Positions 41,740 through 49,478 of a stretch of 64,000 nt of DNA are shown piece by piece; positions within the stretch are counted from its first letter, which is position 1; each line of letters starts with the position of its first letter. The stretch is taken from contig NZ_JBBPFS010000004.1 in the NCBI RefSeq assembly GCF_038069765.1, positions 310,001 through 374,000 of the forward strand, read 5' to 3'. The notes under the pieces were generated by a model. The model was given only the letters and a program-made list of their open reading frames with translations, had not been told where the DNA came from and made no database searches. This DNA comes from Arthrobacter_B sp038069765 (lineage in GTDB: Bacteria > Actinomycetota > Actinomycetes > Actinomycetales > Micrococcaceae). A program made the translations under genes and the position numbers.

Positions 41740-42783
41740 TCACCGGTGCGGCCATGCTTCAACCGCCTGTTCGATCCGGCGCCGGGTGGCGGCCGGAACC
41801 GGCTCAACGACGTCAAGGACGGGCTCCGCCGGGGTGCGGGCAGTGCGCGGCCACCGCCAGGTCCCGACGACGACGCCGTCCACCAGCACCGCCGGCCGGA
41901 AAACGCCGTTGTTGCCCGGCACGAGAGCCGCCAGCATTTTCGCTCCCGCCACGAGCGACCGGTCGGCGTAGCCGAGGATCCATTCGTCGAACCCGGGCAC
42001 CAGTGTGACGCCGGACGGGCCGGGGATCCGCGGTTCCCCCATGACCCACGCGGGCCGGCCCTCCACCTTCACCTCGACCAGGTTCCCGGCAGCGGCTGCG
42101 GCGCGCCGCACCATTGTCTTGGGCAGCTTGGTCCACCACGCGAGGTCCGCCTCCGTCACCGGCCCCCGTGCCCGGACGAAGCCCCGGACCACGTCCGCCA
42201 GAGCAGCGTCCGGGTCCTCGGGGGCGCGGACCGCCGAAGCGGTGAGGTACTGCCGGCTGCCGGACGGGTCGAAGCTGCCCCAGTGCATCAGCCCTTCCAC
42301 CGACAGGTGCATCAGCAGGTGATAGCCGCGCCCTTCGGTGGTGGGGATTCCGGCGCTCTCCCAGAGGTCCAGGACTTCGGAGCGCAGCAGGGGCCGTTCC
42401 GCCAGCGCCTCCCGCAGCGTTTCCCGGCCGCGGGAAACCACTGCCTCGTCCAGCCCCAGCTCGGCCCGGCGCCGGGCTGCCATGGCCCGGATGCGGTCGC
42501 CGGTGAAGTGCAGCAGCGCGGCCAGATGCTCCGGCGTGGTGGCAAACAGGGTGCCGCGCATCGGCCAGCCGCGCACCAGTTCCCCGCGGTCAAAGGCATC
42601 CCGGACCTCCTGCACCCCGGTGCCGGGCCTTGACCGGATGGCTATCGCCTCCAGGACCGCGGGCAGGTCCTGGCCCTGGAGCGCGACGGCGCGGCGCACG
42701 ACGTCGGCCGGTGCCAGTTCCGAGCCGCCCAGCAGCTGCGACTGCCACCGCAGCCGGCGCGCGTCCTGCCGTGTCAGTTCCAT
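41740..42783 (-). CDS. Winged-helix DNA-binding protein (HTH_42 / YcaQ-AlkX-like)
   Basis: 347-residue protein of the winged helix DNA-binding domain (HTH_42, formerly DUF1006) family: starts MELTRQDARRLRWQSQLL, with VALQGQDLPAVLEAIAIRSR, WPMRGTLFAT and FDEWILGYADRSL. The E. coli member YcaQ (AlkX) is a DNA glycosylase acting on crosslinked DNA; whether this one has that activity is not shown. It starts 18 bases after the alarmone-synthetase-like gene and is probably cotranscribed with it. Confidence 0.84.
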   Translation of the reverse strand: MELTRQDARRLRWQSQLLGGSELAPADVVRRAVALQGQDLPAVLEAIAIRSRPGTGVQEVRDAFDRGELVRGWPMRGTLFATTPEHLAALLHFTGDRIRAMAARRRAELGLDEAVVSRGRETLREALAERPLLRSEVLDLWESAGIPTTEGRGYHLLMHLSVEGLMHWGSFDPSGSRQYLTASAVRAPEDPDAALADVVRGFVRARGPVTEADLAWWTKLPKTMVRRAAAAAGNLVEVKVEGRPAWVMGEPRIPGPSGVTLVPGFDEWILGYADRSLVAGAKMLAALVPGNNGVFRPAVLVDGVVVGTWRWPRTARTPAEPVLDVVEPVPAATRRRIEQAVEAWPHR

Positions 42784-42801
42784 GGCAACGGGGCCAGGCT
42801 G

Positions 42802-43908
42802 CTACTGCGCGTCCCGGGCACGGAAGAGCTGCATTTGCCGGTAGCGCCGGCCCAGGGACTCCCGGCGGGGCTTTACCGGGGCATCTTCCGGTTCGGCGGT
42901 GAGGTCAATGTGTTTCTTGCCGAAGCGCCACAGCAGCAGGTCATCCAGCAGGCGGTCGGGGCCGGGGGAGTACCGGTGGTCCAGGGCCTGGCGCACCTCG
43001 GTGATCGCGTCGGCCTGCAGCAGTCCGGCGAGGTCCATGGTGGTTTTCATGCCGTGGGCTGCCAGCAGTTCCGCCGCCCAGCCCCAGTCGTCCCCGGTCT
43101 TCCGGTTCACGTGCGGCAGCAGGGTCATCCACACGTCCCGAATCCGGTTGGGGGTCAGCGGCGCACTGCCCTGGCCCTCCTCGTCCCAGAATCCGGTGAC
43201 CGTCTCGTAGCGTTCGTGAAGTTCGGCAAAGGCTGTTTCCACCGTCTCGAGCATTGCCGCGGTAGCCGTGAACTGACGGTCAAAGTAGGGGCTCCAGGCC
43301 CGCGGATCACCGGCCTTGAAACGGATGTCGTGTTCAATTTCGGACCAGGCGTGAGCCAGCACGGTACGGATCTGCACCTCGAACAGGTAGCTGCCGTTGG
43401 GCCGCTGCTCCGGATCCAGCAGCCGGTGGTACTCGCGGACCGTCTCGTTCTGGATGGTCCTCAGGATCAGGTGCCGGCTGGAATAGCCGTAGGTGCCGGA
43501 CTCGATGGAACCGATGTCCTTTTCCCGGTCTCCGCGGCAGTCGAATTCTGCGCGCTGGCGCTTGATGAGGTTGGCTGCTTCGTCCACCTCGTGCGGCAGC
43601 GTCACGATGACCCGCAGGCCCACCAGGTCGATCAGGTTCCGCAGCGGATCGGGAAACAGCAGCGTCGGCAGTTCATCGGGATCCTCGGAGGGCAGGGTCC
43701 GGGCAGCCTTGTCCCGGAAGGACTCCACCGTTTTGGTCCGCGAGGCGACAAACAGCGGGCGGACCGGGCTGTCGGTGAAGGTGTCGCGCAGGCTTTCCTC
43801 CATTTCGCGGGTGAGTTTTTCCAGGGCCGGACGAACCCGCGCATACTCATCCGTGCTCGCCTGGACCACCGGACGCAGCCGGTCATCGAGGCTGTCCCAC
43901 GCGCCCAT
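42802..43908 (-). CDS. GTP pyrophosphokinase-like (RelA/SpoT synthetase domain) protein
   Basis: 368-residue protein containing a (p)ppGpp-synthetase-type domain (about 20-215): SRTKTVESFRDKA, LRNLIDLVGLRVIVTLP, YGYSSRHLIL and EVQIRTVLAHAWSEIEHDI, the conserved nucleotide and G-loop residues. No hydrolase, TGS or ACT domain, so it resembles a small alarmone synthetase with a long C-terminal extension (about 215-368) not recognised here. GGAGAG six bases before the ATG. Followed by the winged-helix gene. Confidence 0.85.
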   Translation of the reverse strand: MGAWDSLDDRLRPVVQASTDEYARVRPALEKLTREMEESLRDTFTDSPVRPLFVASRTKTVESFRDKAARTLPSEDPDELPTLLFPDPLRNLIDLVGLRVIVTLPHEVDEAANLIKRQRAEFDCRGDREKDIGSIESGTYGYSSRHLILRTIQNETVREYHRLLDPEQRPNGSYLFEVQIRTVLAHAWSEIEHDIRFKAGDPRAWSPYFDRQFTATAAMLETVETAFAELHERYETVTGFWDEEGQGSAPLTPNRIRDVWMTLLPHVNRKTGDDWGWAAELLAAHGMKTTMDLAGLLQADAITEVRQALDHRYSPGPDRLLDDLLLWRFGKKHIDLTAEPEDAPVKPRRESLGRRYRQMQLFRARDAQ

Positions 43909-43967
43909 AAGAAACTCTCCGTTCGTTCAGACCCCGATGGTCGCCCGAAGTCCGGCCGCGCCGGACT

Positions 43968-44028
43968 TTAGGCCAGGTACCACATTAGGCCCAGTTCCAG
44001 ATTAGGCTTCCTCAGCATCAGATTAAGC
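43968..44028 (+). repeat. TTAGGC direct repeats
   Basis: TTAGGC occurs at 43968, 43985 and 44002, exactly 17 bp apart, and a variant TTAAGC at 44023. The surrounding bases are also alike (TTAGGCCAGGTACCACA, TTAGGCCCAGTTCCAGA). They occupy the gap upstream of an alpha/beta hydrolase gene, close to its ribosome site. Confidence 0.7.
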
Positions 44029-44047
44029 CAGGTGAAGGAGACTGCCG

Positions 44048-44833
44048 ATGCCGCCGAGTCCGCTGCGGATCCCCTACGGGCCCGATCCGGAACAGTACGC
44101 GGAACTCACGCTGCCCGGCCCTTCCGCCGCCGGGGACCCGCAGCCGGGCGTGGTGGTCATCATCCACGGCGGCTACTGGCGCTCCAAGTACTCGGCCGAC
44201 CTGGGTTGGCCGGCGGCGCTCGATCTTGCCGCCCGGGGGTTCACCTGCTGGAACCTGGAATACCGGCGGGCCGGGAACGGCGGCGGTTGGCCGGAAACCT
44301 TCAGCGACATCGGTGAAGGAATCGATGCCCTCGAAGCCGCGGCGCGGAATTACGCTCTGGATCTGTCCAGGGTGACAGTACTGGGGCACTCAGCGGGCGG
44401 GCAGCTGGCGGTGTGGGCAGCCGCCCGCCGCGGAGCCGCGGTGCCGGTGACCGGCGTCGTCAGCCAGGCAGGCGTCCTGGACCTGGCCCGGGCCCTGGAA
44501 CTGGAGCTGAGCGACAACGCCGTGCGCAACTTCCTGGGGTCCTCGCCGGAAGCTGATCCGGAGCGGTACCGCAGCGCCGATCCGATGCTTCTCCTTCCGC
44601 TGCCCGTACCCGTAGCGGCCCTGCACGGAGACAACGATTCCCATGTTCCCCTCACCCTGTCCGCGGGGTTTGCGCAGGCTGCGGCGGCGAGCGGGTCGAA
44701 CGCTGAGCTGCGGGTGGTTCCCGGCGACCATTTTGACCTGATCACTCCCGGGACGGCGGCCTGGGCCGCCGTCGTCCGCGCCGTCACGGAAGCCGCAGAA
44801 GGCAGGGGGATCTTTGATCTACGCACTTCTTAA
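44048..44833 (+). CDS. Alpha/beta hydrolase (esterase/kynurenine-formamidase-like)
   Basis: 261-residue serine hydrolase. Oxyanion-hole motif HGGYW (about 40-44), nucleophile GHSAGG (about 114-119), acid in GDNDSHVP and His in PGDHFDLI near the C-terminus. Such HGGYW proteins include kynurenine formamidases and carboxylesterases; substrate not determinable. AAGGAG eight bases upstream of ATG. Direct repeats lie in its leader. Confidence 0.85.
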   Translation: MPPSPLRIPYGPDPEQYAELTLPGPSAAGDPQPGVVVIIHGGYWRSKYSADLGWPAALDLAARGFTCWNLEYRRAGNGGGWPETFSDIGEGIDALEAAARNYALDLSRVTVLGHSAGGQLAVWAAARRGAAVPVTGVVSQAGVLDLARALELELSDNAVRNFLGSSPEADPERYRSADPMLLLPLPVPVAALHGDNDSHVPLTLSAGFAQAAAASGSNAELRVVPGDHFDLITPGTAAWAAVVRAVTEAAEGRGIFDLRTS

Positions 44834-44855
44834 GGTGGCCCGCGGGCCGCTCTGT

Positions 44856-44861
44856 TAGGTT
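44856..44861 (+). promoter_or_regulatory. -10 box of a leaderless transcript (sugar kinase)
   Basis: TAGGTT, then six bases (GAAGTC), then the GTG start. Confidence 0.5.
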
Positions 44862-44867
44862 GAAGTC

Positions 44868-45788
44868 GTGCTCACAGTAATTGGCGAAGCCCTCGTGGAC
44901 GAGGTTCTCAGCGACACTGCTCCCAAGCGTTTCCACCCCGGCGGCAGTCCGCTGAACGTGGCCGTTGGCGTGGCCCGGCTGGGCCGGCCGGTCCAGTTTG
45001 CCGGCCGGTACGGCAGGGATGAGTACGGCTTGCTGATTGAACAGCATCTGCGCGCCAACTCGGTCCTGACGCCGCTGCCCGCGGATGAGCTGCCCACGAG
45101 CGTGGCAACCGCGGTTCTGGACCCGGCCGGCGGGGCCCGGTACACCTTCGACCTCGAGTGGCAGCTGCCCTCGCTGGCGGATGCGCTGCCGCAGCTGCTG
45201 GACGGGACCACCCTGCTGCACACCGGTTCCATTGCGGCCATGCTGCGGCCCGGCGCGGACGCGGTGCTCCAGGCGGTGCAGCGCGCCCGTCCTGCCGTCA
45301 CCATCAGCTATGACCCGAACTGCCGGCCGTCCATCATCACTGACGTGTCCTATGCGCGGGAACAGGCGGAGAAATTCGTGGCCCTGGCGGATGTCGTCAA
45401 GGCCTCCGACGAGGACCTTGCCTGGCTGTATCCGCAGGATTCACCCCGTGACGCCGCCCGGCGCTGGCTGGGTCTGGGGCCGGCCCTGGTTGCAGTCACC
45501 AGCGGTTCCAAGGGAGCCTGGGCCGTGACCGCCTCCGGTGAAGCGGAGGCATCGGTGCCGCCGGTCACTGTAGTGGACACCGTCGGGGCGGGCGACTCGT
45601 TCATGTCCGCCCTGCTGGTTTCACTGATGGACCGGGAGCTCGACGGCGGCGCCCGGCGCAGTGAACTGGCCCGGATCGGGACCGGGGACCTGGAAACAGT
45701 GCTCGGGTTCGCAGTCCGCGCCGCCGCCGTCACCGTTTCACGCGCCGGCGCCAATCCGCCCTACCGCGCAGAACTGGAAACCCCCTAA
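44868..45788 (+). CDS. PfkB-family carbohydrate kinase (fructokinase-like)
   Basis: 306-residue ribokinase-fold kinase. N-terminal GEALVDEV and GGSPLNVAVGVARLG motif, and the C-terminal catalytic signature DTVGAGDSFMSALL with the Asp base. Substrate is probably a hexose such as fructose, by resemblance only. GTG start is leaderless. Independent of its neighbours. Confidence 0.88.
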   Translation: MLTVIGEALVDEVLSDTAPKRFHPGGSPLNVAVGVARLGRPVQFAGRYGRDEYGLLIEQHLRANSVLTPLPADELPTSVATAVLDPAGGARYTFDLEWQLPSLADALPQLLDGTTLLHTGSIAAMLRPGADAVLQAVQRARPAVTISYDPNCRPSIITDVSYAREQAEKFVALADVVKASDEDLAWLYPQDSPRDAARRWLGLGPALVAVTSGSKGAWAVTASGEAEASVPPVTVVDTVGAGDSFMSALLVSLMDRELDGGARRSELARIGTGDLETVLGFAVRAAAVTVSRAGANPPYRAELETP

Positions 45789-45855
45789 CCCGGCCCGCGG
45801 GCACAGCTCCGGCATAACGTGCCCCACGAAGTCGACCATGAATTGGAGAGTGAAC

Positions 45856-46392
45856 ATGCAGTCCTACGATCCCTATGACGCACTGCCGCAGGTGCCGGCC
45901 TTCACCGTCACCAGCGACAGTTTCTCGAATCTCGAGCCGTTTACCCTGGCCCAGTACAGCGGCAAAATGGGGATCCCGGGCGGCCGGGATGAATCACCGC
46001 AGCTGAGCTGGTCCGGAGCGCCGGAAGGCACCAGGAGCTTCGCCGTCACCATGTTTGACCCGGATGCCCCCACCGGCAGCGGCTTTTGGCACTGGGCCGC
46101 CTTCAATATTCCGGCCACGGTGTCTTCCCTGCCGGCCGGCGCCTCCAACCGCCGTGAACTGCCCGCCGGCACGGTGGAACTGGCCAACGACGCCGGCTTC
46201 CGCGGCTTTGTCGGAGCGGCCCCGCCCGCCGGGCACGGTCCGCACCGCTACATGGTGGTGGTCCACGCCGTCGACGTCGAAACCCTGGACGTTTCCGCCG
46301 ACGCGACCCCGGCCTTCCTCGGGTTCAACCTGTTCACCCACACTCTGGCCCGCGCACGCATTGTCGGTCTGGCGGAGGTTGCAGCGGAGTAG
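45856..46392 (+). CDS. YbhB/YbcL-family (PEBP-like) protein
   Basis: 178-residue phosphatidylethanolamine-binding-protein-like fold: SPQLSWSGAPEGTRSFAVTMFDPDAPTGSGFWHWAAFNIP, GPHRYMVVVHAVD and LGFNLFTHTLARARIVG are typical. Function in bacteria is unknown; sometimes described as a Raf-kinase-inhibitor-like protein. ATG with GGAGAG six bases upstream. Confidence 0.88.
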   Translation: MQSYDPYDALPQVPAFTVTSDSFSNLEPFTLAQYSGKMGIPGGRDESPQLSWSGAPEGTRSFAVTMFDPDAPTGSGFWHWAAFNIPATVSSLPAGASNRRELPAGTVELANDAGFRGFVGAAPPAGHGPHRYMVVVHAVDVETLDVSADATPAFLGFNLFTHTLARARIVGLAEVAAE

Positions 46393-46497
46393 CGGACGGC
46401 GGCTGCACTGCCGCCTGCAGTGAAGCCGGCCGGGCCGGTTAGGCTGGAAGCCTGCGCAGCCGCGCAGAAGAACTTCGGAAGTGAACGAGGGTGCCCC

Positions 46498-47301
46498 GTG
46501 CGTCTGGTGGCAAGTGACCTGGACGGGACCATAGTCGGTCCCGACAACAGGATCAGTGACCGGACCGTCCGGGCGTTCCGCAACTGCGTGGAAGCCGGCA
46601 TTGACGTCGTTTTTGTCACCGGCCGCCCGCCGCGCTGGCTCAGTCCCCTGCAGGAATTCTTCGGCCACCAGGGCACTGTCATCTGCTCCAACGGTGCCAT
46701 TACCTATGATCTGGGTGCCGAGCGGGTCCTGAAGGCGCAGGCCGTGTCCCTGCCCGCTATTCTCGACGCCGCAGGCATTATCCGCGAGCTCTACCCCCGG
46801 GCACGCTTCGCCGCCGAGACCGTGGACGGTTTCCACCTGGGGCCGGGTTTCCTGGAACCCGGATCCGCCGAGCTGCCCGGCGCGGTCACGCCCGCTCCGC
46901 TGGAATCCACCCTCACCGACGCTGACACGGTGGTGAAGTTCCTGGCCCGCGTGGACGGCGCAACGCCCGACGAGTTCCTGCACCGGGTCCGGCCCGCGGT
47001 GGCCCACCTGGTCTCAACCACGCATTCCGCGCCCTCGGCGGCACTGCTGGAAATGTCGATGCTCGGTCTGGACAAGTCGGTCACCCTGTCCGACTACGCT
47101 GCCTCGCGGGACATCGACCCGGCTGACGTGGTGGCCTTCGGCGACATGCCGAACGACGTGCAGATGCTGCAGTGGGCCGGGTGCGGTTACGCCATGGCGT
47201 CCGGACATGCGGACGCCCTCGCCGCCGCGGACAAGGTGGCACCGGCCTTCGCCGACGACGGCGTGGCCCGCGTTCTCGAAGCGCTGCTGCGCCGCGCCTG
47301 A
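46498..47301 (+). CDS. HAD-superfamily hydrolase (Cof type)
   Basis: 267-residue phosphatase: DLDGTI (motif I, Asp nucleophile near residue 7), TGRPPRW, a Cof-type cap domain, a lysine (motif III) in GLDKSVTL, and GDMPNDVQML (motif IV). Substrate likely a sugar phosphate or cofactor. GTG start, weak GAGGG upstream; the frame is open further upstream without homology. Confidence 0.88.
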   Translation: MRLVASDLDGTIVGPDNRISDRTVRAFRNCVEAGIDVVFVTGRPPRWLSPLQEFFGHQGTVICSNGAITYDLGAERVLKAQAVSLPAILDAAGIIRELYPRARFAAETVDGFHLGPGFLEPGSAELPGAVTPAPLESTLTDADTVVKFLARVDGATPDEFLHRVRPAVAHLVSTTHSAPSAALLEMSMLGLDKSVTLSDYAASRDIDPADVVAFGDMPNDVQMLQWAGCGYAMASGHADALAAADKVAPAFADDGVARVLEALLRRA

Positions 47302-47358
47302 CCCGGACTGTTGCCGTCCGCCGGTGCCCCGGTCTGCCCGGTCCTCCTTCTGAACGGC

Positions 47359-48180
47359 TTACGGCGGCGGCTGACCCGGCCCGGCGGATCCGCCCGCTGC
47401 TGCCCTTCCTGCCGCCCGCCGGGAGTGCAGGAGCCGGTGCGCGGTAATGACCACGGCCAGCCAGGCCAGGCCGAGCGTCCAGGCCACCAGGACGTCGGTG
47501 AACCAGTGGTGCCCCAGATATACCCGGCTCAGGCCCATGGCGGCCGCAAAACCAGCGGCGGCGAGCACTGTCAGCACCTTGGCGCCGCGGCTTTTCAGGT
47601 GCAGCACCAAGAGGTAAGCCACCACCCCGGATATGACGACTGCGTTCAGCGAATGGCCGCTGGGAAATGACGCGGAATGCTCAAAGGGGGGCACGGCTTC
47701 CGTCAGCGGCGGCCGGGCACGGCCAATCAGTTCCTTGCCGGCAACCGTCATCAGCAGCGATCCGGCGGCTGCAGCGGCCACGAGCAGCACCGGCGTCCAG
47801 GACCGCCACTTCACTGCCATGGCCGCCACAGCCGCGGCCGCCAGGATGGGCATGCCGATGCTGCCGCCGAGATTGGTGAACGCTGTCACCGCAGTATCCA
47901 GATCCGGAGAGCGCAGGGCCAGGGCAGCATCCAGGAGGGGCTGGTCCAGCCGGGCCACGCCTTCGGACTCGGTCACCGACTCATAAACTTCCGCCGACCC
48001 CAGGGTCAGCAGAACAGCCGGGACCAGGCCCGCGGCCAGCGTAATCAGCAGCGCCGCGTGCGGGGAGGTCCGCTGCACCAGCCATGCGAACGCGGCCGCG
48101 AACCAGCCCGGCACGCGGGAGCCGGGCCGGCTCGGAGGACCGGAGCGCTGAGGGGGAAGTGCGGAACTGTCACGGGTCAT
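47359..48180 (-). CDS. PAP2-family membrane phosphatase
   Basis: 273-residue polytopic lipid phosphatase. The three active-site motifs are present: KELIGRARPP, FPSGHSLN, and SRVYLGHHWFTDVLVA, within about five or six membrane helices; the C-terminus is Gly/Pro-rich. It would dephosphorylate a lipid such as phosphatidic acid or undecaprenyl pyrophosphate. The ATG overlaps the stop of the upstream esterase by four bases. Confidence 0.88.
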   Translation of the reverse strand: MTRDSSALPPQRSGPPSRPGSRVPGWFAAAFAWLVQRTSPHAALLITLAAGLVPAVLLTLGSAEVYESVTESEGVARLDQPLLDAALALRSPDLDTAVTAFTNLGGSIGMPILAAAAVAAMAVKWRSWTPVLLVAAAAAGSLLMTVAGKELIGRARPPLTEAVPPFEHSASFPSGHSLNAVVISGVVAYLLVLHLKSRGAKVLTVLAAAGFAAAMGLSRVYLGHHWFTDVLVAWTLGLAWLAVVITAHRLLHSRRAAGRAAAGGSAGPGQPPP

Positions 48181-49478
48181 CTAGACAGTATGCCCAATCG
48201 CCGGCAGAGCCAGTCCAGGTTTTCCGCCAGGCCTGCCTGCCAGACCTGCCAGGAATGGCCGCCGGGCAGCGTCTGGAGCGTGACGTCCATGCCTGCGGCC
48301 CGGGCCGCAGCAAAAACCGCCTCCCCTTCCGGTGCAAACACGGGATCCTCCGCCCCCACCACCACAATCCCCGCCGAGTCCGGAAAGGAGAACCGCTGCA
48401 GCCGGTCCAGGGCGTTCTGGTTGTTGAAGGCCGCGGAGTTCCCGTTGAAGTAGGTGTTGATGAGGGCGTCCCGCCCCTGCGGAAGGCCGGGTTCGGCCGC
48501 TCCGGAGATGTCGATGAAGGTCGGGTAGGCGTCCGGGAAGTTGACGGCGAGCTGCAGTGCACAGGTTCCTCCGTAGGAATAGCCGGCTACCGCCCACTGG
48601 CGCCCGCCGCGCAGTCCCGACGCCAGATTCTGCTGGACCCACGCCGGAACGTCCAGCGCCAGGTACGTGGCGGAGGAGCTGACCGCGGAATCAAGACACA
48701 GCGGCCAGTTGCTGTTGCCGGCATTGGAGGCGTCCGGCATGACCACCACCGGGGCGAGCCCGCGGTGGGCTGCAGCGAAGGCATCCAGGATGTCGAGCAG
48801 CTGCCCTCCGATCAGCCAGTCGGAGGGGCTCCCCGGTTTGCCGTGGATCAGCACCAGGACGGGGAGGTTTACTGCCGGCGGATCGGCTAGATAAGCCGGA
48901 GGCAGATACACCAGCGCGGGATCGGAGGCGTAGCCCGACGTACTTCCCGGGATGTCCGCGGAATACAGCTTCCCGCCGGCCGGCAGGTCCGGCGGGGGCA
49001 TCCAGTTGGCCTCCGTGGTGTCCGGAAGCCCTGCGGCGTCGTCCGGGCTGCGTTCCGGCAGGCCCGAGGCCTCCGGCGCAGGCGGGCTGACGAGCGACCC
49101 CAGCGTGGGGTATTGCCGGTACGCCGTGTTGGCCGCCTGTGCCACTGCCGCCACGGCCAGGGCCGCCGCCGTGAGTGCCAAAACGCGGGACCTTGCCCGG
49201 TCTGCCGTCCTCAACCGCGCAACGGCAAGGATAACCGCAAGTATTCCTGCGGCAGCATATAAATAGAGGCTGCGCGGCAGGGACGCATCCCACCAGTAAA
49301 AGACTGTCTCGGCCAGCACCCCGAGGATAAGGGTCAGCACCGCCGCCGCCACGGCGGCCAGGGGAACAACGGTGAGCAGATGGCGGCGCCCTCCCCACAC
49401 GAGCCAGGCCAGGGACAGTCCGCCCAGAACCAGGGCGGCCGCGGGAACCGGCCCGCTGACGAGCGAAACGGAGTTCAC
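48177..49478 (-). CDS. Membrane-anchored alpha/beta esterase
   Basis: 433-residue protein. The first ~115 residues hold four hydrophobic helices; the rest is an extracytoplasmic esterase domain (Esterase D/mycolyltransferase-like) with VLIHGKPGSPSDW, nucleophile in GYSYGGTC (about 295), and His in PGGHSW near 409. GTG start overlaps the MprF-like stop (GTGA), and its own stop overlaps the PAP2 start, so the three are coupled. A hydrolase beside an aminoacyl-lipid synthase resembles the known Pseudomonas alanyl-PG hydrolase pairing. Confidence 0.85.
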   Translation of the reverse strand: MNSVSLVSGPVPAAALVLGGLSLAWLVWGGRRHLLTVVPLAAVAAAVLTLILGVLAETVFYWWDASLPRSLYLYAAAGILAVILAVARLRTADRARSRVLALTAAALAVAAVAQAANTAYRQYPTLGSLVSPPAPEASGLPERSPDDAAGLPDTTEANWMPPPDLPAGGKLYSADIPGSTSGYASDPALVYLPPAYLADPPAVNLPVLVLIHGKPGSPSDWLIGGQLLDILDAFAAAHRGLAPVVVMPDASNAGNSNWPLCLDSAVSSSATYLALDVPAWVQQNLASGLRGGRQWAVAGYSYGGTCALQLAVNFPDAYPTFIDISGAAEPGLPQGRDALINTYFNGNSAAFNNQNALDRLQRFSFPDSAGIVVVGAEDPVFAPEGEAVFAAARAAGMDVTLQTLPGGHSWQVWQAGLAENLDWLCRRLGILSR

